A program made the position numbers and the translations under genes. 42,579 nt of DNA from Chara braunii (Eukaryota; Streptophyta; Charophyceae; Charales; Characeae). Location: the NCBI GenBank assembly GCA_003427395.1, contig BFEA01000357.1, forward strand, positions 223,672 through 266,250, in the 5' to 3' direction. Below the pieces are notes generated by a model. The model did not search any database and had not been told where the DNA came from. It worked only from the letters and a program-made list of their open reading frames with translations. This document shows, piece by piece, positions 34,393 through 42,579 of the stretch. How positions within the stretch are numbered: position 1 is the stretch's first letter; each line of letters begins with the position of its first letter.

Positions 34393-34870
34393 TGGCACAA
34401 GAGACAGAGTGAGGGGGCATCCGAAAAAGGGGTGTAGTGTAAAAGGGGCGCAAGGTGAGCTCGACCACCTGATGCAGGAACAGACCCGGCAGCAGTACAT
34501 GAGGCAAGGTGGGAGATAGAAGGGGTTGAGATAAGAGGAGGCTGAAGAGGCCGAGGGACAAAGGGGCAACAACCCATTTGTATCCAATGATGGGGGCGAG
34601 AGTGCCATCGTGCTGAGGGGCATGGCACCAATTACTAGAGGCAGCTTCAGAGAGAGGGCAAATGAAGTGCAAACGTTGGATCGGGAACCCAGGCAAATTT
34701 TTTATTGTGAATGGCGTAAAAGAAGGAGTTGGCAAGAGAGTGACAGAGTGAGGGGGCATTAGAAAAAGGACTGCAATGTGAGAGTACGTGGGTGTTGGTA
34801 AAAGGGCGCCTGATGCAGGAACAAGTGGATCACAGTAAGATGAGCAGTTAGGGAAAGAGAAGGGGTCAGG
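34393..34870. repeat. Diverged duplication spaced by about 340 bp
   Basis: 34393-34530 and 34732-34868 share GACAGAGTGAGGGGGCAT, GAAAAAGG, CCTGATGCAGGAACA and GGGGT blocks. A 170-codon minus ORF spans both but has P/L/S-rich composition and no motif. Confidence 0.65.
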
Positions 34871-35820
34871 GTTGCTCCCATCTTTCACCAAAAAGCAACT
34901 CAGACGTTCACGTGTAACTGGATTTCAACTTCTAGAAGCCTTTCAGGCTACTTTTTGGCGCAGCACGTCTGAGCATTTTTTTTGCCCCATTTTGCCCCCT
35001 ATAAAAAGGCTATAATGGTAATAGTGCAAAAATAGACTACTAGTCTACTGCTACATTCAATGCAAAGGAATGCCAAAGTTGAAAATGCAGATGTAATTTC
35101 AATTCGTTGACATAAGGCTGGCTAGGGCTCTGCTCACCCACAGATCTGACATCGTATTGGGTCTGGAAGAACTGACAGGTGCATGACGTTGCTAATTCAA
35201 CAGTCTCAGGACATATTGACAGTAGGACTTTTTCCAGCTGATCAGGAAGGACCAGTCACTACTCTGGCCAGACACATGCAGTAAGGCCCTAATGTGACTA
35301 TGCTCTCGGGAGTGGTCGTGAGACCACAACTGCATAGAGTGAGACAGCAGTTGATAGTGACTGCTGTTGGCTGTTCAAATTGCAATTGCTCCATTCACAA
35401 AGCCATGACAGTTAGATAGATGCATGACCACACGTAATTGTGGTCAGATACATGCAGGAAAGTCCTAATGTAAGTATATGCTTTCAGGACCCAGGCTACC
35501 AGGGGACTCCGGCTGTCCACCCGCCCAGGGTACCCCCGGGCATGTAAGAACTCCAGGAACTTTTTTCTTCTTGGCTTCTCTGCACCCACTGGACGCAGCC
35601 CACATCTGGGCTTTTTCTGCTTTCAGTGTTGCTTGTTGAGGGGAAGGAGGAGGGGGTATAAATTGGGCTTAATGGGATATTTTAATTTCCTTTCTCATCT
35701 CCGAGGTGATCTGCAGCCAAAAATTGTTTGCACTGGAATTCTACACAACACACTTTTTTCCCAGATTTTCAAATTTTTGATTTTACACTGGGGGGGCCGC
35801 CGGGAACCCCACCTCGAGGT
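34871..35820. other. Noncoding stretch
   Basis: Short ORFs only. GGTCAGATACATGCAGGAAAG at about 35446 echoes CCAGACACATGCAGTAAGG at about 35265 and may be a small diverged duplication. No gene. Confidence 0.45.
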
Positions 35821-36265
35821 CCTGCCCGGCCGGGCTGCTCGGCATGTGTCCGGGCAGAAAGTCCGTTCCCCTGTGGCATGCATGTTGGAGGACGTTGTGA
35901 CTTTCCAAATCATCTTACGCCCCTGATGATCCTGGTTGGCGTGCCAGGTGAAACCGGTAGGGAATCTAGGGATGCAACGCCTGTGGGAATTTCGGTTTCC
36001 ACTTGTTCTTCATGTTCTATTCTTTCGAATGAAGTCGTGTTCGGGACACCTGTCTTTGTCTTTCTTCCACTTTCTTCTTCCTCTTCCTCCTCTCCTTATT
36101 CCCCTTCCTACCGGCACATGGCGTGTCTCTTTGTATCCTGGATTCTGAGTGGCATGCATGTTGGAGGACGTTGTGACTTTCATCGTTGTCTGTAAGCTTC
36201 AATTGACTTACCTGCCCGGCCGAGCTGCTCGGCATGTGTCCAGGCAGAAAGTCCGTTCCCCTGTG
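35821..36265. repeat. Two duplicated blocks in swapped order
   Basis: Block P (CCTGCCCGGCCGGGCTGCTC on to AGTCCGTTCCCCTGTG, 55 bp) is at 35821-35875 and 36211-36265. Block Q (GGCATGCATGTTGGAGGACG on to GTGACTTTC, 31 bp) is at 35876-35906 and 36151-36181. The first site is P-Q and the second is Q-spacer-P. Within the first P, CTGCCCGG (35822-35829) pairs with CCGGGCAG (35850-35857). Confidence 0.85.
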
Positions 36266-36442
36266 CACGGGCAAACAGCCTAGCTCAGGACTTGTTCAGA
36301 GGCTCTGACTGTGCAGTCAAAGTGTGACAGGAGTTGATAGTTTGCAACATCGGCGTTCAATTTGTAATTGTCCATAGATCCTAGTCTGCAGCTGGCAGTG
36401 CAATTCCTCATGGTGAACAGTGTTTACATTGCAGCTTCTTAA

Positions 36443-36637
36443 ACCAACACTACCTCCGAGCCTGTTTTTGCCGGGCCAGAGTAGGACTGCACACCAAGCT
36501 TTGCCGAAGCACCAGCGGGACCTTTTTTTCCGTTTTGGCTGGCAGCGCCATTTTGGTCTGGTGGTGCCTGGCCTCCAAAGACTGCGGTATAGGTTATGTT
36601 CACGACTTAGCCTTCCACTCTGAAAGGTAGTGGTGGT
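36443..36637. mobile_element. TTAA-flanked MITE, copy 2 (195 bp)
   Basis: Exact TTAA lies on both sides (36439-36442 and 36638-36641). The left end is ACCAACACTACCTCCGAGC. The right end, read inward, is ACCACCACTACCTTTCAG. Internal blocks TTTTTGCCG, AAGCTTTGCCGAAGCACCAG and TTTTGGCTGG match the copy at 29082. No ORF. A TTAA duplication is the piggyBac-type target preference, but the ends are not diagnostic of that superfamily. Confidence 0.8.
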
Positions 36638-36641
36638 TTAA

Positions 36642-36988
36642 GATCCTGGTTCTGGTTCTGCATCATGGGGTTATAGCAGAAGGCCTTTGTTTGGACTCGG
36701 TGTGCAACAGTTCTGGGCTCGCCTTCCCAAGTAGTGTGAGACAGGACGGGAGGTGATCAACCAGAGTGCATTTGTTTCTCTCTCCGTGCACAGCTGCAGC
36801 CCAAGCTCTGGAGCAACTCATCAGCTGGCAGAGATGTACGAAGCTGGATCACAATTGGGGTTACGTAGGTGAAACGAAAATATAATTGTTTAACTGCTGG
36901 TACACCACTTATGTGTTCATTATCGACTTATATCAATATTTCTTCTCCTTCATGTTTTTCACTTCACTCCAACGACACTCCAAAGTTC
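36642..36988. other. Noncoding stretch
   Basis: No ORF of note and no repeat seen. Confidence 0.5.
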
Positions 36989-37174
36989 CTGAAGTATCTA
37001 CATCTATATCTATGTTCGGGAAGAGAAGACTCAATTAAACCTCAGTGAACAGCTCAGAGAAGACTCACATTCGGACTCTCCTGCATGCATCCAATTGCAA
37101 GTATTGCCGGAAGTATCTACATCTACATCAATGTTTCGGGAAGAGAAGACTGAATTAAAATTCAGTGAACAGCT
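36989..37174. repeat. Direct duplication, 118-bp spacing
   Basis: 36989-37055 and 37107-37174 share GAAGTATCTACATCTA, ATGTT, CGGGAAGAGAAGACT, AATTAAA and TCAGTGAACAGCT. Confidence 0.88.
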
Positions 37175-38299
37175 TATGCATGGAATATGAGCGACAGCGA
37201 TATACAGAAAACCAAGTTGCATAATCACGCAGATGTCCAGATAGTCATGTACAATCAGAGAGCACAAATGCACCGAGATTCCATCCAAATAAGAGCAATA
37301 CAATGAACTCGTGAGCCAATGTTCAGGCCCGTAGGCCACACCAACACAGTATTCAATGTCGCTCCTCTCTTTCTGGCGCCCAGCACCCAACCTAAACTAC
37401 TCGCCTATCTACTACAGCCGCATTCACGCAACAGGCTCACTTCGACTTTGAAGACCAATGTGCATGACGTCAACACCATAACCGACCTCCCTCATGCACC
37501 AGGAACGTATCTCGTCTTCCCTCATCACTCGCTGACACCCACTCTCTCTCTCTGGACCTCCTCCCGAAGACCCTCCTGTCGCCCTCTACCTGCCCCGCGC
37601 CCTGCAGCCCGGCTATGGCTGCTAGCGCCCCCCTGCCCCTGCAGCGCCCTCACCTCCAGCGCCCGTGTGCGCCCCTGGCCGAATAGCGCAGCACGCAGCC
37701 ACTTGCACAGCAGCGCAGCAGCGTGACCGCATTGCCAGCTTGGGACAGAATCCCTGAACCTGGCTGCAGCCCTGCTTGCTGCGTGTGGGCCTGGCTCAGA
37801 AGCTTCCAGTAGCTTCCGGTCGGGCCCCAGTGCCTGTGCCCAGGCCCTTCTCTACAGTTGCGGGCCTGGACCCTTTACGATTGGGCATGCCCAGGATTTT
37901 CAGACTTCAGCCATTTGCTGCATTTGAACGGGCCCCGAGGCAGGTACATCACCAATGCTGCTTTCTCGTGGGCAGGTGGCCATTCCGTGATGTATCTGCC
38001 TTGCAATGTGTCTGCCCGAGGCTCAACTGTACGGCGCAGAACACACCTTCTGGAAAGAGCCGAGAGGCTCACGTTTCCTTGCAACCAACTGGCGTGCTAT
38101 AACTGCCTGAGTACCCACATATGGAAAAATGTCAAATTTTGGCCTCTTGTGAATATTCAGGCCTGCCTTCACTTAGGGGGGGCACAGGGCTTGCTGAGGG
38201 CCTCTGCCCAGAACATGTACATGTCTGATAAGGGCCCCGCGAGGGCCTATTCCTCGCATTCCATCCCCTTTAAGCTTCGAAAGTCCGCTGAGATGCTTC
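37175..38299. other. Retrotransposon 3' side, LTR not resolved
   Basis: This lies downstream of the minus-strand chromodomain, where a polypurine tract and 3' LTR are expected. AAAGGGGATGG on the minus strand (38261-38271) is a possible polypurine tract. The partner LTR lies outside the window, so no boundary can be set. The + ORFs at 37319-37726 and 37858-38346 are unrecognised; the second overlaps the chromodomain antisense. Confidence 0.35.
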
Positions 38300-38754
38300 T
38301 TATGCCGGTGCCTTCCCCTTCAATTTACGTTCGTACTCAGCCATGATCTGAGGAGCTGTCTTGACAAGTTCCTCCCTTGTGAACCAACGATCTTCCTTTG
38401 GATCTGTATGATGCCTGAACCGGACTCTGTACTCTCTGATAGGTTTAGGCGGTCTTCCCCTGCCAGCTGGCTTGGGAACAGGCATGTCTCTGTGGTCCAA
38501 GATGTCGTCGACGTTCACGTGGCCATCCATGGTTGGGGGCAGCATAGATCTCCTTGATGGGAACTGCTGTGTCTCAGCGAAACGTGCAAGCTTTGAGGCG
38601 TGAAACACAGGGTAAGTGCGTAGGTGACCAGGGTTACGAATCACGTACGAGGGACCATCCTCTTCACTACCCACAATATCTAAGACTTCCCAGGGGCCAA
38701 AATATTGGGGCATTAGTTTCCTAGAGATGCCGAACCCTGGCCCAACTCGCTAGC
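38300..38754 (-). pseudogene. Ty3/gypsy integrase C-terminus with chromodomain-like tail
   Basis: Minus-strand frame from about 38754 reading GPGFGISRKLMPQYFGPWEVL, the usual integrase C-terminal GPF/Y-type region. A chromodomain-like tail follows: VDDILDHRD, then a linker KPAGRGRPPK, then EYRVRFRHHTDPKEDRWFTREEL and APQIMAEYERKL, ending at 38300. Chromodomains at this position define chromoviruses, where they steer integration to marked chromatin. The tail keeps the hydrophobic pattern and the tryptophan but carries an inserted basic/proline linker. The frame is shifted relative to the integrase ORF, and a TAG at 38755-38757 separates them. Confidence 0.8.
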
Positions 38755-39578
38755 CTAAACCCAGACACGTTCCCCGACCTGAAAGGTCGACTGTCGGCGA
38801 TACTTGTTCTCAGAAGCAATCATAGTTTCCTGAGATTTCTTTGTATGTTCGACAGCCTGCTGCAGCAACTTCTCATACTGGACGCCAAATTCAATGGTTC
38901 CAAGAGTTGCAGCAGGTTGGTTCTCAGGCAGGAGAAAGTCTAGAGCAGATCTAGGCTTCCACCCCAAGTGCAGCTGATTCGGAGTGACACCGGTGGTGCT
39001 GTGTACAGCATTGTTGTACAGACTGGCGATGAGAAACAACTTCTCATCCCAGTCATCTTGGCTGGGCTTTATATAGTGCCTCCACAGATGCTGCACCACT
39101 CGGTTCATTTGTTCAGCCTGCCCGTTGACTTCATGATGATTCCCTGAAGTCATCTGGAGTTGGCTGCCCATCTGTTCTGCAGCCTTCTTCCACATCTCAC
39201 TGGTGAAGCAGACATCTCTATCACTAACGATAGTCCTTGGCAGTCCAAAGTCACGCACCCAGTTATCCATGAATAACTTGATGACGTGCTCAGTCCTGGC
39301 TGTCTCCGGCAAGGCAATGAGTCTAGCGTACTTCATAAACCTATCAACTATGACGAAGATATGCCTCTTGCCACTCTCGCTGGTCACGAGGGTATCCATG
39401 AAGTCCATGGAAACACTCTGTCCCAGACCAGCAGGAATGGGTAGAGGCTTCAACAACCCAAGCGAAGCTTGAGTCCGCGGCTTGTCCCGCTGATAGACGA
39501 CCTGACAAGTCTGTACATACTTCTTTGCATCATCCAGCATGTTAGGCCACCAGAATTGCTGTACTACTTAGCACTAGT
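38755..39578 (-). pseudogene. Ty3/gypsy integrase core
   Basis: Starts in WWPNMLDDAKKYVQTC, the end of the zinc-binding domain; its second CxxC cysteine is Tyr (TCQVVY), and the HH half is missing. The core has SMDFMDTL with the first Asp, VIVDRFMKYA, TIVSDRDVCFTSEMW with the second Asp, and HHEVNGQAEQMNR with the Glu, so the DDE triad is present. QLHLGWKPRS and VGERVWV follow, then a stop at 38755. The function would be strand transfer of retrotransposon DNA. The core frame is open for 261 codons, better preserved than the rest of the element. Confidence 0.92.
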
Positions 39579-40257
39579 CTTCTTCTAGCCAAAAAGGCCA
39601 AAGGGCATCACCACAAACTCATATAGACCGTACTTGGTCTGAAATGTGCTTTTGTGCTGGTCCTCAGGTCTAATGGCAATTTAATGGTAGTCGGACTTCA
39701 AATATATCTCAGTGAAGTACTTACATCCCTGCACCCTATCCAACAGGTCAACGATGTGTGGTAGAGGCTCTACGTTCTTCACGGTGATGGCATTGAGGCC
39801 TCTATAATCAATTTACATCCTCAATATCCCCCCTTTCTTCGGGACAAACAAGACTGGTGAGCCGAAGGGGGAGGTACTAGGCCGTATCCAACCCTTCTCT
39901 GTAAGCTCTTTCAGTTGCCGACGAAGCTCGTCCAACTCGGCCGGAGCCATCCTATAGATTCTCCCTTTGGGTATGTTGCTCCCAAGGATGATCTCTATGG
40001 CATGGACAACCTCCCTGTCTGCGACTCGTGAAGGCTCTTCAAACAGATCAGGGTATTTTGCGACGACACTTTCTATCTCTGGAGGTGTTTTAACGGCTTC
40101 CCGTTTCTCAGAGACAAAGACTAAGTACATACCCTCCTCTTGGTTCTGTTTATAATAGTTATAGAAGGCTGCTGCACACATACATCCGTAAGTGTCTATC
40201 AGACTGCTAGCTTTGTACTTGGCAAGTCTGACTGTCCTCCCTTCCGGTAGTACATGC
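39579..40257 (-). pseudogene. Ty3/gypsy reverse transcriptase, truncated
   Basis: The minus frame begins right after the inserted element: HVLPEGRTVRLAKYKASSL, then KYPDLFEEP, the RT entry motif DELRRQLKELTEKGWIRPS, and SPFGSPVLFVPKKGG. Beyond a stop at 39813 it continues with IDYRGLNAITVKN, LLDRVQGCKYF, EIYLKSDYH (the usual catalytic Asp of this motif is Tyr) and YGLYEFVVMPFGL. It then breaks at about 39590, before any YxDD motif. RNase H is absent and the next readable text is integrase, so roughly the second half of RT, RNase H and the integrase HH motif are deleted. It cannot encode an active polymerase. Confidence 0.9.
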
Positions 40258-40261
40258 TTAA

Positions 40262-40618
40262 ACCGCCACTTCCCCCGACAGCCAAAAACCCTCGGCCCTG
40301 CGAGTTAGGGTCGGGTTCTTCGGAGGGGCAGCGACCGTTCGTCACTGGCGGGTCCAATCCCGCCATTTGCAAGCCGCAACTTCGACGATTTTTCATGCTC
40401 AAGAGAATGCTGTACAAATTCTGAAAAATTGAGGGACCGTAGATTAGGCCGTGATCTTTCAAGGAAAGATATCAGAATAAAAAAAAATAAAAATCATTTT
40501 GATCGCGAAATCATCGCCGCACCGATTTGGCGTATTTCCATTTTCTTGACGCAAATTCCATTTTTGCCAACGACGCTACAGGTAGGAGGAGGTTTTTTGC
40601 GTCGGGGGGAGTGGTCGC
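40262..40618. mobile_element. TTAA-flanked MITE inserted in the retrotransposon (357 bp)
   Basis: TTAA lies on both sides (40258-40261 and 40619-40622). The ends are inverted repeats about 30 bp long: ACCGCCACTTCCCCCGAC at the left and, read inward, GCGACCACTCCCCCCGAC at the right, each followed by a CAAAAAACC-like string. No ORF. A perfect stem TGGCGGG/CCCGCCA lies inside at about 40347-40366. Retrotransposon reading frames on the two sides are in register once 361 bp (element plus one TTAA) is removed, which fixes the insertion exactly. The ends resemble the MITEs at 29082 and 36443. Confidence 0.9.
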
Positions 40619-40622
40619 TTAA

Positions 40623-40920
40623 GCACTTTTCAGTCCCAGTCAAGCCGAGGCTTGGCAACCTTGAGGTAGTACATACCCAACAACATGTCGAATGGTAAGT
40701 CGTAGATGACTAGGAACGAAAGCCTATGACTAAGTTCCCAACCTCCATAGTAGAAGGTGCAAATTACATCCTTTACGTAGTCTTTAACCAACATGCGCTC
40801 TTTATTGGCCCAAGTAGATGCTACTGGTCTACTAAGGCGCTGCACCCGGTCCCCTAGGCGCAGTCTCTCAACGTAGTCGCGACTTATGATTAAGTTCCCA
40901 ACCTTCGATGTCTACGAAGG
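40623..40920 (-). pseudogene. Ty3/gypsy protease region
   Basis: Minus frame with IISRDYVERLRLGDRVQRL, WANKERMLVKDYV, LSFLVIYDLPFDMLLGMYYL and KPRLDWD, then TGA at 40630-40632. The FDMLLGM..L pattern is the conserved C-terminal part of retropepsin-like proteases in this group. The active-site DTG is expected around 40890-40910. There another frame reads FVDIEG, so the site is altered and a frameshift separates it. The protease would cleave Gag-Pol. It is nonfunctional here. Confidence 0.7.
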
Positions 40921-41381
40921 TACCACACTTGCGGCCACCTACACCAACTTCCACAACGAAGGGCTCCCCTTTAGTGCCACCCAAGACTCGCGAGAGTCCC
41001 TTGCCGACCTCTCATTTTGCAAGTCCATTAAGGCTTCAAACGCATCCAACTAACATAGTATTGTTGGGTCAAGATGTATCATCGGGGTGACAAGAGAGTC
41101 GATAGCTTCGGCCAACTCTTGAAGTGGGGAGGGTACATCGCCCACTTCATCAAGAGTAGATGCAACTATAACTTCTCCTGGCCCGATGTATTTCCTGAAC
41201 AGGAACTTGCGGAGGTTCCACTTTGGGAGAACGATCCTCCAAAGCCATCTTTTGGACCGATCTTTTGCGTTACCTTCGCGTTTTTGCACGTAAGCTGCTG
41301 GTGACCATACTCACCTCGGTTGACACAAGCACCTTGCGAATATCGGTCACGCCACACATCTTGATCCAGACCCGCCCGCAC
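40921..41381 (-). pseudogene. Ty3/gypsy nucleocapsid zinc knuckle and spacer
   Basis: The minus frame 41381-41166 carries CVNRGEYGHQQLTC, a CCHC zinc knuckle whose second Cys is Arg. The next part, in another frame (41289-41050), reads YIGPGEVIVASTLDEVGDV and PLQELAEAIDSLV, a spacer leading to protease. Two frame changes and several stops lie within 460 bp. Confidence 0.7.
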
Positions 41382-42579
41382 CCAAGCCAGAGTCTTGTTG
41401 GGGTTTTGGGTCTACCCTTGACTCGTCGCGACCCCCTGCCTTAACCTTTGCCAAGGAGGCGAGGTTGCTACCCTCAGCTAACTCCTCGCCGTCCAACTCT
41501 GAACCGTCCACAAGATCAGATACATCATCGATCTCGGTTTGATTCCCATTGGAATCAACCATCATCAATCTACTACCCTTTTTCTTCCACTCTTGTGGAT
41601 TCTTCTTCTTTCTTTCATCGGTACAGGGTTGTTGAGCACCTCCTAGCATGGCCTCTAAGTCTAAGGCCTTCCTACTAAAGGTCTCAAACATATGATACTC
41701 GAAGTGAGCCTCGCTAACTAGCAAGTTCCGGATGTCTGTGGGAAGACATCTCAGGAACATGGTCATTAAGACCTGCGGATCATAGCGAACTCCAGGGACC
41801 ACGGTGGTGGTAAGTTCGCACACGTTTCTGTACTTCTTCGTATCAAGCTGTGTCAAAGCATTAGTGGCCTGCTGGGCCTGCTGTGGGTTGTGCCAACGCG
41901 CTTCTACGAAGTCCATAAAACTGTCTAAAGTATAGGTCTTCGCCCAATCACTCTTGTTTCTTCTGAATCCCTTTGAAGCCACTAATCCATCTAACCATCG
42001 CGCTGTCGAACCTTCCAGGTAGGATGCGGCGGTGATCACCCCTTCCTCTACCAACGTCCTCTTTACCCTGACCCACACTGGAACCGTTCTCAACCACGTG
42101 TCAAGAGCCTCATCCTTCTTATCACTTGAGAAGGTCGAGGGTGGCTTCAGTGGAGTCTTGGGGTACTAAGGCTGCTGTCCCGTTGGTGGGACCAGCTGTT
42201 GTGTAGCAGCAGCCGCTGTTCCGAAAGATTAAGAAGCAACAGTCTGTGCTGCTGCTGCTGAAGTACCGCTTGGTGAACTGCTAATCTGAGACCTAGTAAG
42301 GCCAGTCATCACCGGTGAGGAGACCGGCGAGGGGAAAGCTGGAGACCGGAAACTCGGCCCACCTATTGGAGATGGGAAAGCTCTCCCCATTCCCTGCGTG
42401 GTGCTCAATATCTGGTCAAGGGTATCCTGGACAGCATCTAGTTTGCTGTCCATGTATGCATGCATGGACAAGAGACCTGCCTTGAGGATCCGTGTGTTGT
42501 CATCAATGACAGTGTCATCTAACCCTTCTACAACAGCTTTGACCGCCTTCCTATTCTATTCTCTAATCTCGCTAACCTA
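41347..42579 (-). pseudogene. Ty3/gypsy Gag, continuing past the window edge
   Basis: One minus frame runs from the window end to 41347. The N-terminal part holds a helix-like stretch (SKLDAVQDTLDQIL) and a Pro/Ser-rich linker. From 42093 comes the capsid-like retrotrans_gag region (VITAASYLEGSTARWLDGL, SFMDFVEARW, YRNVCELTT, LMTMFLRCLPTDIRNLL), then a basic KKKNPQEWKKK stretch and an acidic linker. In-frame stops at about 42577, 42556, 42226 and 42166 read TAG or TAA where Gln codons are likely. The 5' LTR and primer-binding site must lie beyond 42579. Confidence 0.85.

Overview
This is a gene-poor, repeat-dense stretch of a large eukaryotic nuclear genome. There is no operon structure and no long intact reading frame. 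Microsatellites and minisatellites are abundant, and the only confidently recognised coding sequence is decayed transposon sequence plus one host-gene exon. The transposon types (a plant/algal-style Helitron and a Ty3/gypsy chromovirus) and a BRUTUS-like hemerythrin exon point to the green lineage. The repeat style fits a big streptophyte-alga genome such as Chara, but that is an impression, not a search result.

Layout. 1-5.1 kb: noncoding sequence with purine-rich and (CA)n tracts, plus one 56-codon membrane ORF at 3258. 5.4-7.16 kb: the Rep (HUH) half of a degenerate Helitron on the + strand. 7.16-16.4 kb: about 9.2 kb of unrelated AT-rich sequence separating the Helitron halves; it holds a long-inverted-repeat foldback element (13.07-13.59 kb), a GT/GC microsatellite block and two similar hairpin repeats. 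16.4-18.7 kb: the helicase half of the Helitron, followed to 19.84 kb by an unrecognised C-terminal extension or accessory ORF. 20.25-21.4 kb: a polypurine minisatellite. 21.9-24.6 kb: minisatellites, two copies of a microsatellite-bearing repeat and a tRNA-like segment. 26-31.7 kb: many short duplications and a small TTAA-flanked element. 31.95-33.4 kb, minus strand: a hemerythrin-domain exon and a possible second exon of a host gene. 34-37.2 kb: more duplications and a second TTAA-flanked element. 38.3-42.58 kb, minus strand: a Ty3/gypsy chromovirus (gag, knuckle, protease, RT fragment, integrase, chromodomain), internally deleted, interrupted by a third TTAA-flanked element and running off the window end.

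How it fits together. The window is layers of insertion and decay. The clearest event is the 357-bp TTAA-flanked inverted-repeat element inside the retrotransposon, between protease and RT: removing the element plus one TTAA restores one continuous frame. Two ~200-bp elements at 29.1 and 36.4 kb share TTAA flanks and similar ends, so they look like one family of nonautonomous DNA transposons. Several in-frame stops in both large transposons are explicable as C-to-T or G-to-A changes, consistent with cytosine-methylation decay of silenced copies.
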